64,000 bases of DNA from positions 62,001 through 126,000 of the forward strand of contig JBFWSW010000003.1 of the NCBI GenBank assembly GCA_050248155.1, written 5' to 3'. This DNA is from VFMC01 sp050248155. GTDB lineage: Bacteria; Actinomycetota; Acidimicrobiia; Acidimicrobiales; Ilumatobacteraceae. Position 1 is the stretch's first letter. Each line of letters starts with the position of its first letter. Positions 24,136 to 32,438 of this stretch are shown one piece after another. The notes beneath the pieces were generated by a model. It ran no database searches. It was not told the origin of the DNA and saw only the letters and a program-made list of their open reading frames with translations. Position numbers and translations under genes: made by a program.

Positions 24136-25039
24136 GCGCACCTGGGTGCAGGGCCGGCCTGCCGGCTACAGCGTCGCTGGCGAGGGCATGCCGGTCGTCC
24201 TCCTGCACGGGTGGGCGCTCGCCCAGCACACCTACCGGTCCGTCATCGAGCGCATCGCCGGCCAGGGTTGCCGCGTCATCGCGCCGTCGATGCCGGGCTT
24301 CGGCGGGACGCACGAGCTGCCCAGCTCGTCGTTCTCGCTCGCCGGCTACGCGTCGTGGGTCGACGACCTGCTGACCGGGTTGGAGGTCGACGAGCCGGCC
24401 GTCGTGCTCGGGCACTCGTTCGGCGGGGGCGTCGCGATCAGGCTCGCCCACGACCATCCACAGCGCGTGCGCTCGCTGGTGCTCGTCAACTCGATCGGGG
24501 GTTCGTCGTGGAAGCGTGGCTCCAAGCTGCGGTCGATCTCCGAACGGCCGCTGTGGGACTGGGGGCTGCACTTCCCGCGCGACGTGTGGCCCATCCGCCA
24601 GGCGACCCGTGTGCTGCCCGTCATCGCCGAGGATCTCGTGCCGAACCTCCTCCGGCACCCTCGTGCCGTCGTGCGCGTCGCCGGGCTGGCGCGACGCGCT
24701 GATCTCCGTTCCGAGCTCGAAGCGCTGCGTGATCGCGGGCTGTCGGTGTCGATCATCTGGGCCACACGCGACACGATCGTGCCGCGCGAATCGTTCGAGG
24801 CTCTCTGCGTCGCGTCGGGTGTCGAGGGGACCGTGGTCGAAGGCAGCCACAGCTGGCTGCTGGCCGACCCGGCGATGTTCGGTGAGGTCATCACCAACGA
24901 CGTGAACGTCGCCAAGGCTGCTCGCGAGCTCGAGGCGACACAGCCGAGCGACCGCCGCAAGGGCCTGCGGCGGGTGCCCTCCCTCAGACGGCGGGCAGAC
25001 GCGGCCCGCCGATCCGCACGTCGCCCCGGCGGCGGGTGA
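24119..25039 (+). CDS. alpha/beta hydrolase
   Basis: This 306-residue alpha/beta-hydrolase fold enzyme has the oxyanion motif LLHGWALAQ, nucleophile elbow GHSFGGG, an acid in ATRDTIVP and the histidine in EGSHSWLL. The substrate is unknown. The GTG start overlaps the whiB stop in another frame, and a later GTG at 24145 is an alternative. The Arg-rich C-terminus (RKGLRRVPSLRRRADAARR) runs 56 bases into the convergent selB gene. Co-transcription with whiB is likely. Confidence 0.8.
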   Translation: MIAVDKRTWVQGRPAGYSVAGEGMPVVLLHGWALAQHTYRSVIERIAGQGCRVIAPSMPGFGGTHELPSSSFSLAGYASWVDDLLTGLEVDEPAVVLGHSFGGGVAIRLAHDHPQRVRSLVLVNSIGGSSWKRGSKLRSISERPLWDWGLHFPRDVWPIRQATRVLPVIAEDLVPNLLRHPRAVVRVAGLARRADLRSELEALRDRGLSVSIIWATRDTIVPRESFEALCVASGVEGTVVEGSHSWLLADPAMFGEVITNDVNVAKAARELEATQPSDRRKGLRRVPSLRRRADAARRSARRPGGG

Positions 25040-26732
25040 TCCCGCGCCCGTCGAGCTCGTTGGCCAACGGGATCGCGTACTTGCGGCTCGTGCCCCACGC
25101 GTCGCGCAGCTGCGACATCGTGACCCCGTCCGGGTGCTGCGCCAGGAGCTCGGCGGCCCGGCATGCGGCCAGCTCGATCGCAGCGGGGTGGAAGTGCACC
25201 CCGTCGATCTCGACCACCAGACCGCGGCGTACGAGCTCGCGCAGCGTGGCTCGATCGATGCCGGCCGGTTCGGCCGGTGACATGCCGCCCTGGCGAAGCT
25301 GCTCGATCACCGGATGGTCGGCGAGCTCGTCGCGGGTGCCCCATCGCGCACGACCGCCGTCGACGTGGACGTCGTCGAGGGTCGCCACCGCTGCGCGCTC
25401 TCGTTCGTCCAGCGTGGCCAGGTCGAGTCCGAGGGCGCCAGCTGCAGCGACCCGTTCGGCGAGTCGATCCCGCAGGGCGGCCACGGCCGCCGGTGACGCG
25501 ACCCAGCGGCCGATGGTCGGCGCGACCCACTCGCCGGTCAGGGCGGCGAGCTCGTCGACATCGGTCCACCCTCGCTCGGCGATCACCCTGCCGATGTCCC
25601 GGTCGGGCCGGGCCTTCGAGGCCGGTCGCACCGGTGCCACGTCGAGCACTTCACCACCCCCAACCGTCTCGTCGCGGCCTCGTTCGCGTAGCACGAACCG
25701 ATCGCCGGGGAGCAGCGGAAGGGGATGGGCGAGGTGGAGCCGCACCTGGCCCGTCCGTCCTGGTGAGATCGAGGACGCACCCAGCACCCGGACGCGCACG
25801 GGCCACTCGCCCGAGCCGATGTACGCCTGGTACGCGCCGCGGCGGGAGATGTCGTGGCCGACGGACGGCAGTATCGAGAGGTCGGCGTCGACACGCGAGG
25901 ACGGGCGCCAGTGCGCCGCGACGACCACCGCATCACCGCGCGAGAGCGCGTGGTGATCGACGCCCCCGAGGTTGAGCGCGACCCGCGACCCGGCCTCGGC
26001 ACGCTCGACCGCAGCGCCGTGCACCTGCAGGGAGCGCACGCGAGCGACCAGTCCCTTCGGGACGATGTCGACGTTCTGCCCAGCCGTCAGAGCACCTCCG
26101 GTCAACGTCCCGGTCACCACCGCGCCGCTGCCGACGACGCTGAACGCCCGATCGATCCACAGCCTCGGTCTCGCACGATCGGACGCCACGCCGGCGGTCT
26201 CGACGAGCTCGGCCAGCCGGCGCCGCAGCGCATCGATGCCCGCGCCGGTCACGACGCTCACTCCCACGAGGGGTGCAGCCGACAGGAAGGTCCCGTCGAC
26301 GCGCTCGCGGACGTCCATCTCCTGGAGCTCGCGCCACTCGTCGTCGACGAGGTCGACCTTGGTGAGCGCGATCACGCCGTGGCGGTATCCGAGCAGCTCG
26401 AGGATCCGCAGGTGCTCCTCGCTCTGGGGCTTCCATCCCTCGCCCGCGTCGACGACGAAGAGGCACGCATCGACGCTGCCCGCGCCGGCCAGCATGTTGC
26501 GGAGGAAGCGGATGTGCCCGGGCACGTCGACGAAGCTGACGGTCACGCTCGACGCGTCGTCGCGGTCGAGCGTTGCATGGGCGAAGCCGAGATCGATGGT
26601 CAACCCGCGCCGTTGCTCCTCGGCCAGCCGGTCGGGGTCGGTGCCCGTGAGTGCACGCACCAACGACGACTTCCCGTGGTCGACGTGACCGGCGGTGCAG
26701 ACGACGAGGCCGTTCACCGGAGGCGTGGTCAC
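24984..26732 (-). CDS. selB: selenocysteine-specific elongation factor
   Basis: SelB is the GTPase that delivers selenocysteyl-tRNA to in-frame UGA codons by reading a SECIS hairpin. The GTPase domain has G1 GHVDHGKSS (K21), G3 DVPGH and G4 TKVD. EF-Tu-like domains 2 and 3 follow to about residue 350, then C-terminal winged-helix repeats for mRNA binding end with a helix-turn-helix-like segment (TMSQLRDAWGTSRKYAIPL). The length is 582 residues. The GTG start overlaps the selA stop by four bases. Long open frame continues upstream antisense to selA but is not part of this gene. Confidence 0.93.
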   Translation of the reverse strand: MTTPPVNGLVVCTAGHVDHGKSSLVRALTGTDPDRLAEEQRRGLTIDLGFAHATLDRDDASSVTVSFVDVPGHIRFLRNMLAGAGSVDACLFVVDAGEGWKPQSEEHLRILELLGYRHGVIALTKVDLVDDEWRELQEMDVRERVDGTFLSAAPLVGVSVVTGAGIDALRRRLAELVETAGVASDRARPRLWIDRAFSVVGSGAVVTGTLTGGALTAGQNVDIVPKGLVARVRSLQVHGAAVERAEAGSRVALNLGGVDHHALSRGDAVVVAAHWRPSSRVDADLSILPSVGHDISRRGAYQAYIGSGEWPVRVRVLGASSISPGRTGQVRLHLAHPLPLLPGDRFVLRERGRDETVGGGEVLDVAPVRPASKARPDRDIGRVIAERGWTDVDELAALTGEWVAPTIGRWVASPAAVAALRDRLAERVAAAGALGLDLATLDERERAAVATLDDVHVDGGRARWGTRDELADHPVIEQLRQGGMSPAEPAGIDRATLRELVRRGLVVEIDGVHFHPAAIELAACRAAELLAQHPDGVTMSQLRDAWGTSRKYAIPLANELDGRGITRRRGDVRIGGPRLPAV

Positions 26733-28018
26733 AGACTCGCGATCGCGGTGACGAGGTGGTGGTCGTCGGCGGGGTCGACGGCGCGCAGATCGAGATGGGT
26801 GACACCTTCCGACGCGCGGCCGATGATGGGTGGGTCGGCGGCGCGCAGTGCCTCCAGGTGGTCGCCCGGCAGGCGCACACCGAAGCTCGGCATCGTCGCG
26901 CCCGGTGCCGAACCCGCGCCGGGCAGTGCCTCCGTCCGTACGGCCGAGGCAGCGGGGTGGGCGCGGGCGATGACCTCGGCTCGCCGCTGCAGCTCGGCGA
27001 CCGGCCTGGCCACCATCGACCAGAACGGGATCGCCGCCGTCGCCGTGCGGTCGAGGTAGGCGAGGACGGTGGACTGCAGCGCGCCGAGCACCAGCGCGCT
27101 CGGGCGCAGTGCACGGGCGAGGGGGTGGCGGGCGCATCGCTCGACCAGGTCGGCTCGTCCGGCGATGATGCCCGCTTGCGGCCCGCCGAAGAGCTTGTCG
27201 CCGCTGAAGGTGACGAGGTGGGCGCCGGCGGCGAGCGTCTGCACGGCGGCCGGTTCGCCGGCGAGCCACGAAGGTGGCGGACCGGGCAGCCACGGGCAGG
27301 ATGCGTCGACGAGGCCGCTCCCGATGTCGGCGACGACGGTGACCCCGAGGGTCGCGAGCTCGGCGACCTCGGTCGCCTCGACGAAGCCGTCGACGCGGTA
27401 GTTGCTCGGGTGCACCTTCAGCACCATCGCCACGTCGGCACCCGGGCGATCGACAGCGCGTCGGTAGTCGGCGAGCCGCGTGCGGTTGGTGGTGCCGACG
27501 TCGACGAGCCGAGCCGTCGACTGCTCGATCACCTCGGGGACGCGGAAGCTGCCGCCGATCTCGACGCTCTCGCCGCGGCTGACGACGACGTCGCGCCCCG
27601 CCGCGAGTGCAGCCGTCACGAGCAACACGGCGGCCGCGTTGTTGTTGACGACGAGAGCGGATTCGGTCTGGCAGAGGCCGGCGAGCAACAACCCGATGCC
27701 GGTCTGGCGCGAGCCGCGAGCGCCGGTGCGGAGGTCGATCTCGACGTTCTGTGCATGAGCGAGGTGGTTGACGGCGATCGGCGCGCGACCGAGGTTCGTG
27801 TGCAGCAGCACACCCGTCGCGTTGATCACCGGCATGAGGAGCTGCCGGCGGAGGTCGGTGGCCATCGCCTCGGCGTCGTCCGGGGTGCCCGCGGCGATCG
27901 CCCGGCGAGCCAGATCGACGCAGATCGGGTGCGGCAGGCCGACGTGTGCGATCGAGCGCGCCAGCCGGTCGACGCTCGGCGGCCTCGTCCTTGCCTGCTC
28001 GCTCTGGGCTCTCGACAC
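26729..28018 (-). CDS. selA: L-seryl-tRNA(Sec) selenium transferase
   Basis: SelA converts seryl-tRNA(Sec) to selenocysteyl-tRNA(Sec) with selenophosphate and PLP. The 429-residue protein has the N-terminal tRNA-binding helices and the core motif PVINATGVLLHTNLGR. The PLP lysine lies in TFSGDKLFGGPQAG (around residue 275). It is the first gene of a selA-selB operon with a four-base overlap. The GTG start has TACGCT 7 nt upstream on the reverse strand. No tRNA-Sec or selD gene is visible in the window, so those must lie elsewhere. Confidence 0.94.
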   Translation of the reverse strand: MSRAQSEQARTRPPSVDRLARSIAHVGLPHPICVDLARRAIAAGTPDDAEAMATDLRRQLLMPVINATGVLLHTNLGRAPIAVNHLAHAQNVEIDLRTGARGSRQTGIGLLLAGLCQTESALVVNNNAAAVLLVTAALAAGRDVVVSRGESVEIGGSFRVPEVIEQSTARLVDVGTTNRTRLADYRRAVDRPGADVAMVLKVHPSNYRVDGFVEATEVAELATLGVTVVADIGSGLVDASCPWLPGPPPSWLAGEPAAVQTLAAGAHLVTFSGDKLFGGPQAGIIAGRADLVERCARHPLARALRPSALVLGALQSTVLAYLDRTATAAIPFWSMVARPVAELQRRAEVIARAHPAASAVRTEALPGAGSAPGATMPSFGVRLPGDHLEALRAADPPIIGRASEGVTHLDLRAVDPADDHHLVTAIASL

Positions 28019-28025
28019 CGCCTGG

Positions 28026-28035
28026 AGCGTAGGCT
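28026..28035. promoter_or_regulatory. overlapping divergent -10 boxes of selA and dut
   Basis: AGCGTAGGCT holds TACGCT (reverse, 28026-28031) 7 nt before the selA GTG and TAGGCT (forward, 28030-28035) 9 nt before the dut ATG. The two boxes share the bases TA at 28030-28031, so the two polymerases cannot bind at once. Confidence 0.55.
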
Positions 28036-28044
28036 GCTCCGACC

Positions 28045-28482
28045 ATGGTGTCCGTGCCGATCGTCCGACTCGACCCGGACCTGCCGATGCCGGCGTACGC
28101 GCACCCCGGCGACGCCGGCCTCGATCTGCGCTCGCGCGAGACGCTCACCATCTCCCCCGCCGGTGGCCGCGCGTTGGTGCCCACCGGCATCGCCATCGCC
28201 ATCCCGCAGGGCTACGCGGGCTTCGTGCTCCCGCGCAGCGGGAACGCGCTCAACCACGGCATCGGCCTGGCCAACGCTCCCGGCCTGATCGACAGCGCGT
28301 ACCGCGGCGAGATCAAGGTCGTGCTGTTGAACACCGACCCCGTCGCCCCGTTCCACGTGCATCGCGGCGACCGCGTCGCGCAGCTCGTCGTGCAACGGGT
28401 GGAGGAGGTCGCGTGGGCCGAGACCGAGTCGCTCGACGGTGTCGACCGTGGCGGGGGCTTCGGTCACACCGGCCGCCACTGA
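28045..28482 (+). CDS. dut: dUTP pyrophosphatase
   Basis: Dut hydrolyses dUTP to dUMP, keeping uracil out of DNA and feeding dTMP synthesis. The 145-residue trimeric enzyme shows the five motifs: AGLDLRS, PRSGNALN, GLIDSAYRGE, GDRVAQLV and RGGGFGHTG. Motif 2 has NAL where many enzymes have LA, and motif 5 has His in place of Ser; both are mild variants. The ATG follows a -10 box by 9 nt. Confidence 0.94.
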   Translation: MVSVPIVRLDPDLPMPAYAHPGDAGLDLRSRETLTISPAGGRALVPTGIAIAIPQGYAGFVLPRSGNALNHGIGLANAPGLIDSAYRGEIKVVLLNTDPVAPFHVHRGDRVAQLVVQRVEEVAWAETESLDGVDRGGGFGHTGRH

Positions 28483-28514
28483 CCACGTCCACAGAGGAAC
28501 GCTCACCGGCTCAC

Positions 28515-28520
28515 TAGCCT
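28515..28520 (+). promoter_or_regulatory. leaderless -10 box (TAGCCT) of glycosyltransferase gene
   Basis: TAGCCT lies 8 nt before the GTG start at 28529, with no ribosome-binding site. Confidence 0.5.
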
Positions 28521-28528
28521 GAGCCGCC

Positions 28529-29302
28529 GTGGTCGAACGACGCTCGAGCCCCATCGAACGATGCCTGTCGGTGGTGATGCCGGCGTTCAACGAGTCGGCG
28601 ACGATCGCCGAGATCGTCGGGCAGGTCCTCGCGTCGCCGTTCACCGCCGAGCTGGTCGTGGTCGACGACGCATCCACCGACGACACAGTCGCCATCGTCA
28701 AGGGCATCGATGATCCTCGTGTGCGCCTGATCGTCCAGCCGGTCAACGGCGGCAAGGGTGCTGCGCTGCGCCGGGGTTTCGCCGAGGCCACGCAGCGCTT
28801 CGTCATCGTGCAGGACGCCGACCTCGAGTACGACCCCGGCGACTACCACCAGATGATGGCGCCGCTGCTCGGCGGGAAGGCCGACGTCGTCTACGGCTCG
28901 AGGTTCCTCGGCGACCGCCCGCACCGCGTCCTCTACTACTGGCACTCGGTCGGCAACCGCTTCCTCACGACCGCGTCCAACATGTTCACCAACCTGAACC
29001 TGACCGACATGGAGACCTGCTACAAGGCGTTCCGTCTCGAGGTGCTGCGGTCCTTCGAGCTCGAGGAGGACCGGTTCGGCATCGAGCCGGAGATCACGGC
29101 GAAGGTGGCTCGTGGCGGCTGGCGGGTGTTCGAGGTCGGCATCTCGTACTCGGGCCGCACCTACGCCGAGGGCAAGAAGATCGGCTGGCGCGACGGTCTG
29201 TGGGCGATGTACTGCATCGTCGCCTACAGCTCGCTCGGCGAGCGTGTGGGGTTCCGCCGGCTCGAACCGGTTGTCCGGATCGTCGCCCGCGTGCGTCGGT
29301 GA
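28529..29302 (+). CDS. family 2 glycosyltransferase (DPM1-like)
   Basis: This 257-residue cytoplasmic glycosyltransferase resembles dolichol/polyprenyl-phosphate mannosyltransferases. It has the GT-A pattern VVMPAFNESATIAEIV, VVDDASTDDTV, the DXD-type site QDADLEYDPGDY and the later ETCYKAFR. It lacks C-terminal membrane helices. It would make a lipid-linked sugar at the membrane. The GTG stop overlap (GTGA) couples it to the large membrane protein downstream, which may use or accept the lipid-linked sugar (inference). Confidence 0.88.
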   Translation: MVERRSSPIERCLSVVMPAFNESATIAEIVGQVLASPFTAELVVVDDASTDDTVAIVKGIDDPRVRLIVQPVNGGKGAALRRGFAEATQRFVIVQDADLEYDPGDYHQMMAPLLGGKADVVYGSRFLGDRPHRVLYYWHSVGNRFLTTASNMFTNLNLTDMETCYKAFRLEVLRSFELEEDRFGIEPEITAKVARGGWRVFEVGISYSGRTYAEGKKIGWRDGLWAMYCIVAYSSLGERVGFRRLEPVVRIVARVRR

Positions 29303-31848
29303 CCTCGCGCCTCGGCGCATCTGCCCGCGCCGCCTTCGAGCGGCAGGGCCGGGCCGGCAGGATCGCTGCTCTGTCGGTGCTCGCGTTCGCACTCGTCGGC
29401 ATCGGCGGGCCGCTCGTCGGCCGTGGGTCGTTCACGGCGAGCGAGCAGCTGATCTATCGCACGCCCTGGGTGCAGGAGCTGGCGACGCCGGCGACCGACG
29501 GCCAGTCGCCCCTCAACGACACCTACGAGCAGTACCAGCCCGCGATCCACGAATGGGCGTCGCGTCTTCGGCACGGCGACTTCGCGCTGACGAGCCCGTA
29601 CGAGCACGGCGGCACCTTGCTCGCCGCGTGGAACGGCGACGGCTTGCTCGATCCGCTCAACCTGCCGTGGGCCGTCATGCCCGTCGAGCTCGCACCCGGT
29701 TACGTCGAACTGCTCGTCATCGCGACGGCGGCGGGCTTCATGTACCTCTTCTGCCGGCGCGTCGGCGCTGCGCGTGCGCCCGCGTGGATCGGCGGGCTCG
29801 CGTACGCGGCATCCGGCTTCCAGATCGCCTGGACCAACTGGCCGCAGACGCGCGTCGGCGCCGTCACGCCGGCGATCTTCTGGGCGATCGAGCGACTGGT
29901 GCAGCGTCGCCGGTGGCGAGACGTGTCCGTGCTCGCAATGATGATCGCGTGGAGCTTCGCGGCCGGCTTCCCGAGCGTCACGGTGATGGTGCTCGTCGTC
30001 GCCGCCGTGTACACCACCGTCCGACTGCTCACCCGCCACGCTCGCGACTGGCGGGCTGTCACCCGTGACGCGCTGATGTCGTCGTGCGCGGCGCTGCTGG
30101 GCGTCGGGCTGATGGCCGTCCAGCTGACGGGTCTGAACCACGTCCTGTCACGCAGCGACCTGTCGAACCGCGAGTTCTTCTACGGCGCGCACTCCGACAG
30201 GGCCGAGCTCGCGACCGCTCTCCTCCCGTCGGGGCTCGGGCTCCCCGAATGGGGTGGCTGGGTGCGCGCGGGCAACATCGTCGAGGCACAGACCTTCGTC
30301 GGCGGAGCCGTCGCGCTGCTCGCGCTCGGGATGCTCATCCGCCGCCGGTCGGTGGAGGAAGCACGCGGGGTCGTGCCGCTGTTCGCAGGGCTCACGGTGT
30401 TCTCGGTGGTGGTGGTGTTCGTGGGCGGACCGCTGTTGAAGGCACTGCAGGTCGTCGTGCCACCGCTGTCGAACAACTTCATCGGGCGATGGCGATCGGT
30501 GCTGGGGTTCGGCGTCGCGACGCTGGCGGCGGTCGGCGCAACGCGTTGGAGCGACGAGCGCTCGGCGCGCACGGGGTCGCGTCGCTGGGCCTGGTACGCA
30601 GGCGCCGCGCTCGTGTCGCTCGTGGCCCTGGTGTTCGTCGCGCTCGCCCTCACCCCGGTGCCGGCTCCGAATCGCCACAGCGTGGCGATCGGTGTGATCG
30701 TGCTCGCCGGCTCGGTCGCAGCCACGACCATCGTGCTGTGGCTCGCCCGGCACCGGAGGTCGTGGGCCATCGGCCTCGTCGCGCCGGTGGTGGCGCTCGA
30801 GGCGCTGGCGCTCGTCCTGCCCTACTGGCATCGCAGCCCCGCCGAGCACGTGTATCCGTCCTCACCGCTCGTGTCGAGCGCAGCGGAGCTGGAGGGACAC
30901 GATCGTGTCGAGGGCATCTCGGCCATCGGGCGCGGGGCGACGTCGTGGTACCGGCTGCGCACCGCGACCGGCTACTCGCCGGCCACGGAGGAGTGGGCCG
31001 ATCTGCTCACGCTCGTCATCCCGACGATGCCGAGGACGCAGTGGACCACCGAGATCGCGACGATCGACCAGGCGGTGCAGCAGTCGGCACTGCTCGACCG
31101 CCTGGGGGTCCGCTACCTCGTGGTGGGTGCGCCGACGATCGCCGGCCCTCTTCCCGAGGACTGGACACCGATCACCGAGTCGCCGGGCGGGGTGCTGGTC
31201 GAGCGTGCCTCGGCGTTGCCGCGCATCCGGTGGGCATCGACATCGCTCGTCCTCCCCGACCGCGAGTCCCGGCTCGCGGCGCTGTCCGCCGGTGTCGATC
31301 GCTCGACGGTCGTGCTGGACGCGCCGTCCGGTGCAGTCGAAGGCGGTGCCGGCGACGTCGTGTCGATCGACGAGGTCGACAGCGACGTCCGGCGTATCAC
31401 CGTTCGCGCCGGTGGCAATGGCTACCTCGTGGTGGCCGACTCGTACGACCCGTGGTGGAAGGTCACGATCGACGGTCGGGACGTGCCGTTGCTGCGCGCC
31501 GACCACGCGATGATGGCCGTGGCGGTGCCGTCGGGGGACCACCTGGTCGAGATGCGGTACACGCTGCCGACAGGAGCCCTCGCCGCGTCGGCTGCCTCGG
31601 GGTCGGCGATCGCCGCGATCGCGGTCATCGACGTCGCCAGCGGACGTCGTCGCCGCCGACGGCAGCGCTCAGCGCCAGGCGAAGACGGGTTGCTCGAACT
31701 CGTCGACCCGCTCGCCGCACCTGCCCTCGAGGGCGACCCAGCGGAACTGGACGAGGACGGCGCCGGTCGGGGCATGGATGAGGTCGCGTCCGAGGGGCAC
31801 CTGCACGACGGGCCGGTCGCTCTCGGGGATCTCGACGAACCGCGGTGA
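29299..31848 (+). CDS. large YfhO-like membrane protein
   Basis: This 849-residue integral membrane protein has about a dozen hydrophobic segments spread over residues 20-500 and around 760-785. A large extracytoplasmic domain lies between them at about 520-760. The pattern (YEQYQPAIHEWASRLRHGDF, AWNGDGLLDPLNLPW, a late SYDPWWKVTIDG) fits YfhO-type GT-C-like glycosyltransferases that modify cell-wall polymers or lipids. The GTG start overlaps the glycosyltransferase stop by four bases. The last ~60 residues are acidic, lie antisense to the Nudix gene and look unlike the rest, so the ending is uncertain. Confidence 0.8.
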   Translation: MTSRLGASARAAFERQGRAGRIAALSVLAFALVGIGGPLVGRGSFTASEQLIYRTPWVQELATPATDGQSPLNDTYEQYQPAIHEWASRLRHGDFALTSPYEHGGTLLAAWNGDGLLDPLNLPWAVMPVELAPGYVELLVIATAAGFMYLFCRRVGAARAPAWIGGLAYAASGFQIAWTNWPQTRVGAVTPAIFWAIERLVQRRRWRDVSVLAMMIAWSFAAGFPSVTVMVLVVAAVYTTVRLLTRHARDWRAVTRDALMSSCAALLGVGLMAVQLTGLNHVLSRSDLSNREFFYGAHSDRAELATALLPSGLGLPEWGGWVRAGNIVEAQTFVGGAVALLALGMLIRRRSVEEARGVVPLFAGLTVFSVVVVFVGGPLLKALQVVVPPLSNNFIGRWRSVLGFGVATLAAVGATRWSDERSARTGSRRWAWYAGAALVSLVALVFVALALTPVPAPNRHSVAIGVIVLAGSVAATTIVLWLARHRRSWAIGLVAPVVALEALALVLPYWHRSPAEHVYPSSPLVSSAAELEGHDRVEGISAIGRGATSWYRLRTATGYSPATEEWADLLTLVIPTMPRTQWTTEIATIDQAVQQSALLDRLGVRYLVVGAPTIAGPLPEDWTPITESPGGVLVERASALPRIRWASTSLVLPDRESRLAALSAGVDRSTVVLDAPSGAVEGGAGDVVSIDEVDSDVRRITVRAGGNGYLVVADSYDPWWKVTIDGRDVPLLRADHAMMAVAVPSGDHLVEMRYTLPTGALAASAASGSAIAAIAVIDVASGRRRRRRQRSAPGEDGLLELVDPLAAPALEGDPAELDEDGAGRGMDEVASEGHLHDGPVALGDLDEPR

Positions 31849-32391
31849 GTCGGCGCGGCACAGCTCGTGCAACCCGATCCGGTAGGCGTGGGCGACCTCG
31901 TCCGGGTTGGGTCGCAGCTCGAGTCCGGCCCCGCCCCACACGACGACGGGCGTGATCACGTATCCCGACCGGGTCCCGTAGTCGTCGAGCCGCCCGAGCA
32001 CCGACGACGGGTCGAGCCTGACGCCGAGCTCCTCGTCCAGCTCGCGAAGTGCCGTCTCCTCGGGCGTCTCGCCCGGGTCGACCCGCCCACCCGGCAGCGC
32101 CCACTGCGCCGCGTGGCGGTTGAGGCGCGACGCCCGCCGGCAGAGGAGGAACGCCGCACCGCCCGCGACGCCGACGACCTTGAAGTCGAAGCCGTTGAGG
32201 TTGCCCGGCACCACCATCGCCTCGTCGGCCTCGGTGAGGACATACGGGTCGTCCCGATCGGATCCGGCCTCGCTGTCGACCACGACGATCGCCACCGCGG
32301 CCCGCTTGCGATCGTCGTCGGCCACCGTGCGCACCGGATGTGCAGCCAGATGGGCGGTGATCGATGCGCGCAGGTCGTCGGTCAGCTCCAT
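31669..32391 (-). CDS. Nudix hydrolase
   Basis: This 240-residue protein has a Nudix hydrolase box GX5EX7REUXEEXGU seen as GRVDPGETPEETALRELDEELGV at about residues 101-123. An N-terminal extension of ~70 residues precedes the fold. Nudix enzymes cleave nucleoside diphosphates linked to other groups; the substrate here is unknown. I chose the ATG at 32391, with GGAG five nt upstream. It is the last gene of a five-gene run, 47 bases after the FAD oxidoreductase. Its 3' part is overlapped by the tail of the convergent membrane-protein gene. Confidence 0.85.
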   Translation of the reverse strand: MELTDDLRASITAHLAAHPVRTVADDDRKRAAVAIVVVDSEAGSDRDDPYVLTEADEAMVVPGNLNGFDFKVVGVAGGAAFLLCRRASRLNRHAAQWALPGGRVDPGETPEETALRELDEELGVRLDPSSVLGRLDDYGTRSGYVITPVVVWGGAGLELRPNPDEVAHAYRIGLHELCRADSPRFVEIPESDRPVVQVPLGRDLIHAPTGAVLVQFRWVALEGRCGERVDEFEQPVFAWR

Positions 32392-32438
32392 CACGTCTCC
32401 AGCCAACCACGCGCGGCGACTCGTCATCGAATGCGGGG

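Noticed and set aside
26733..28202. Extension of selB upstream through the selA region
   Set aside because: The open frame continues antisense or offset to selA but begins real homology only at the GTG at 26732.
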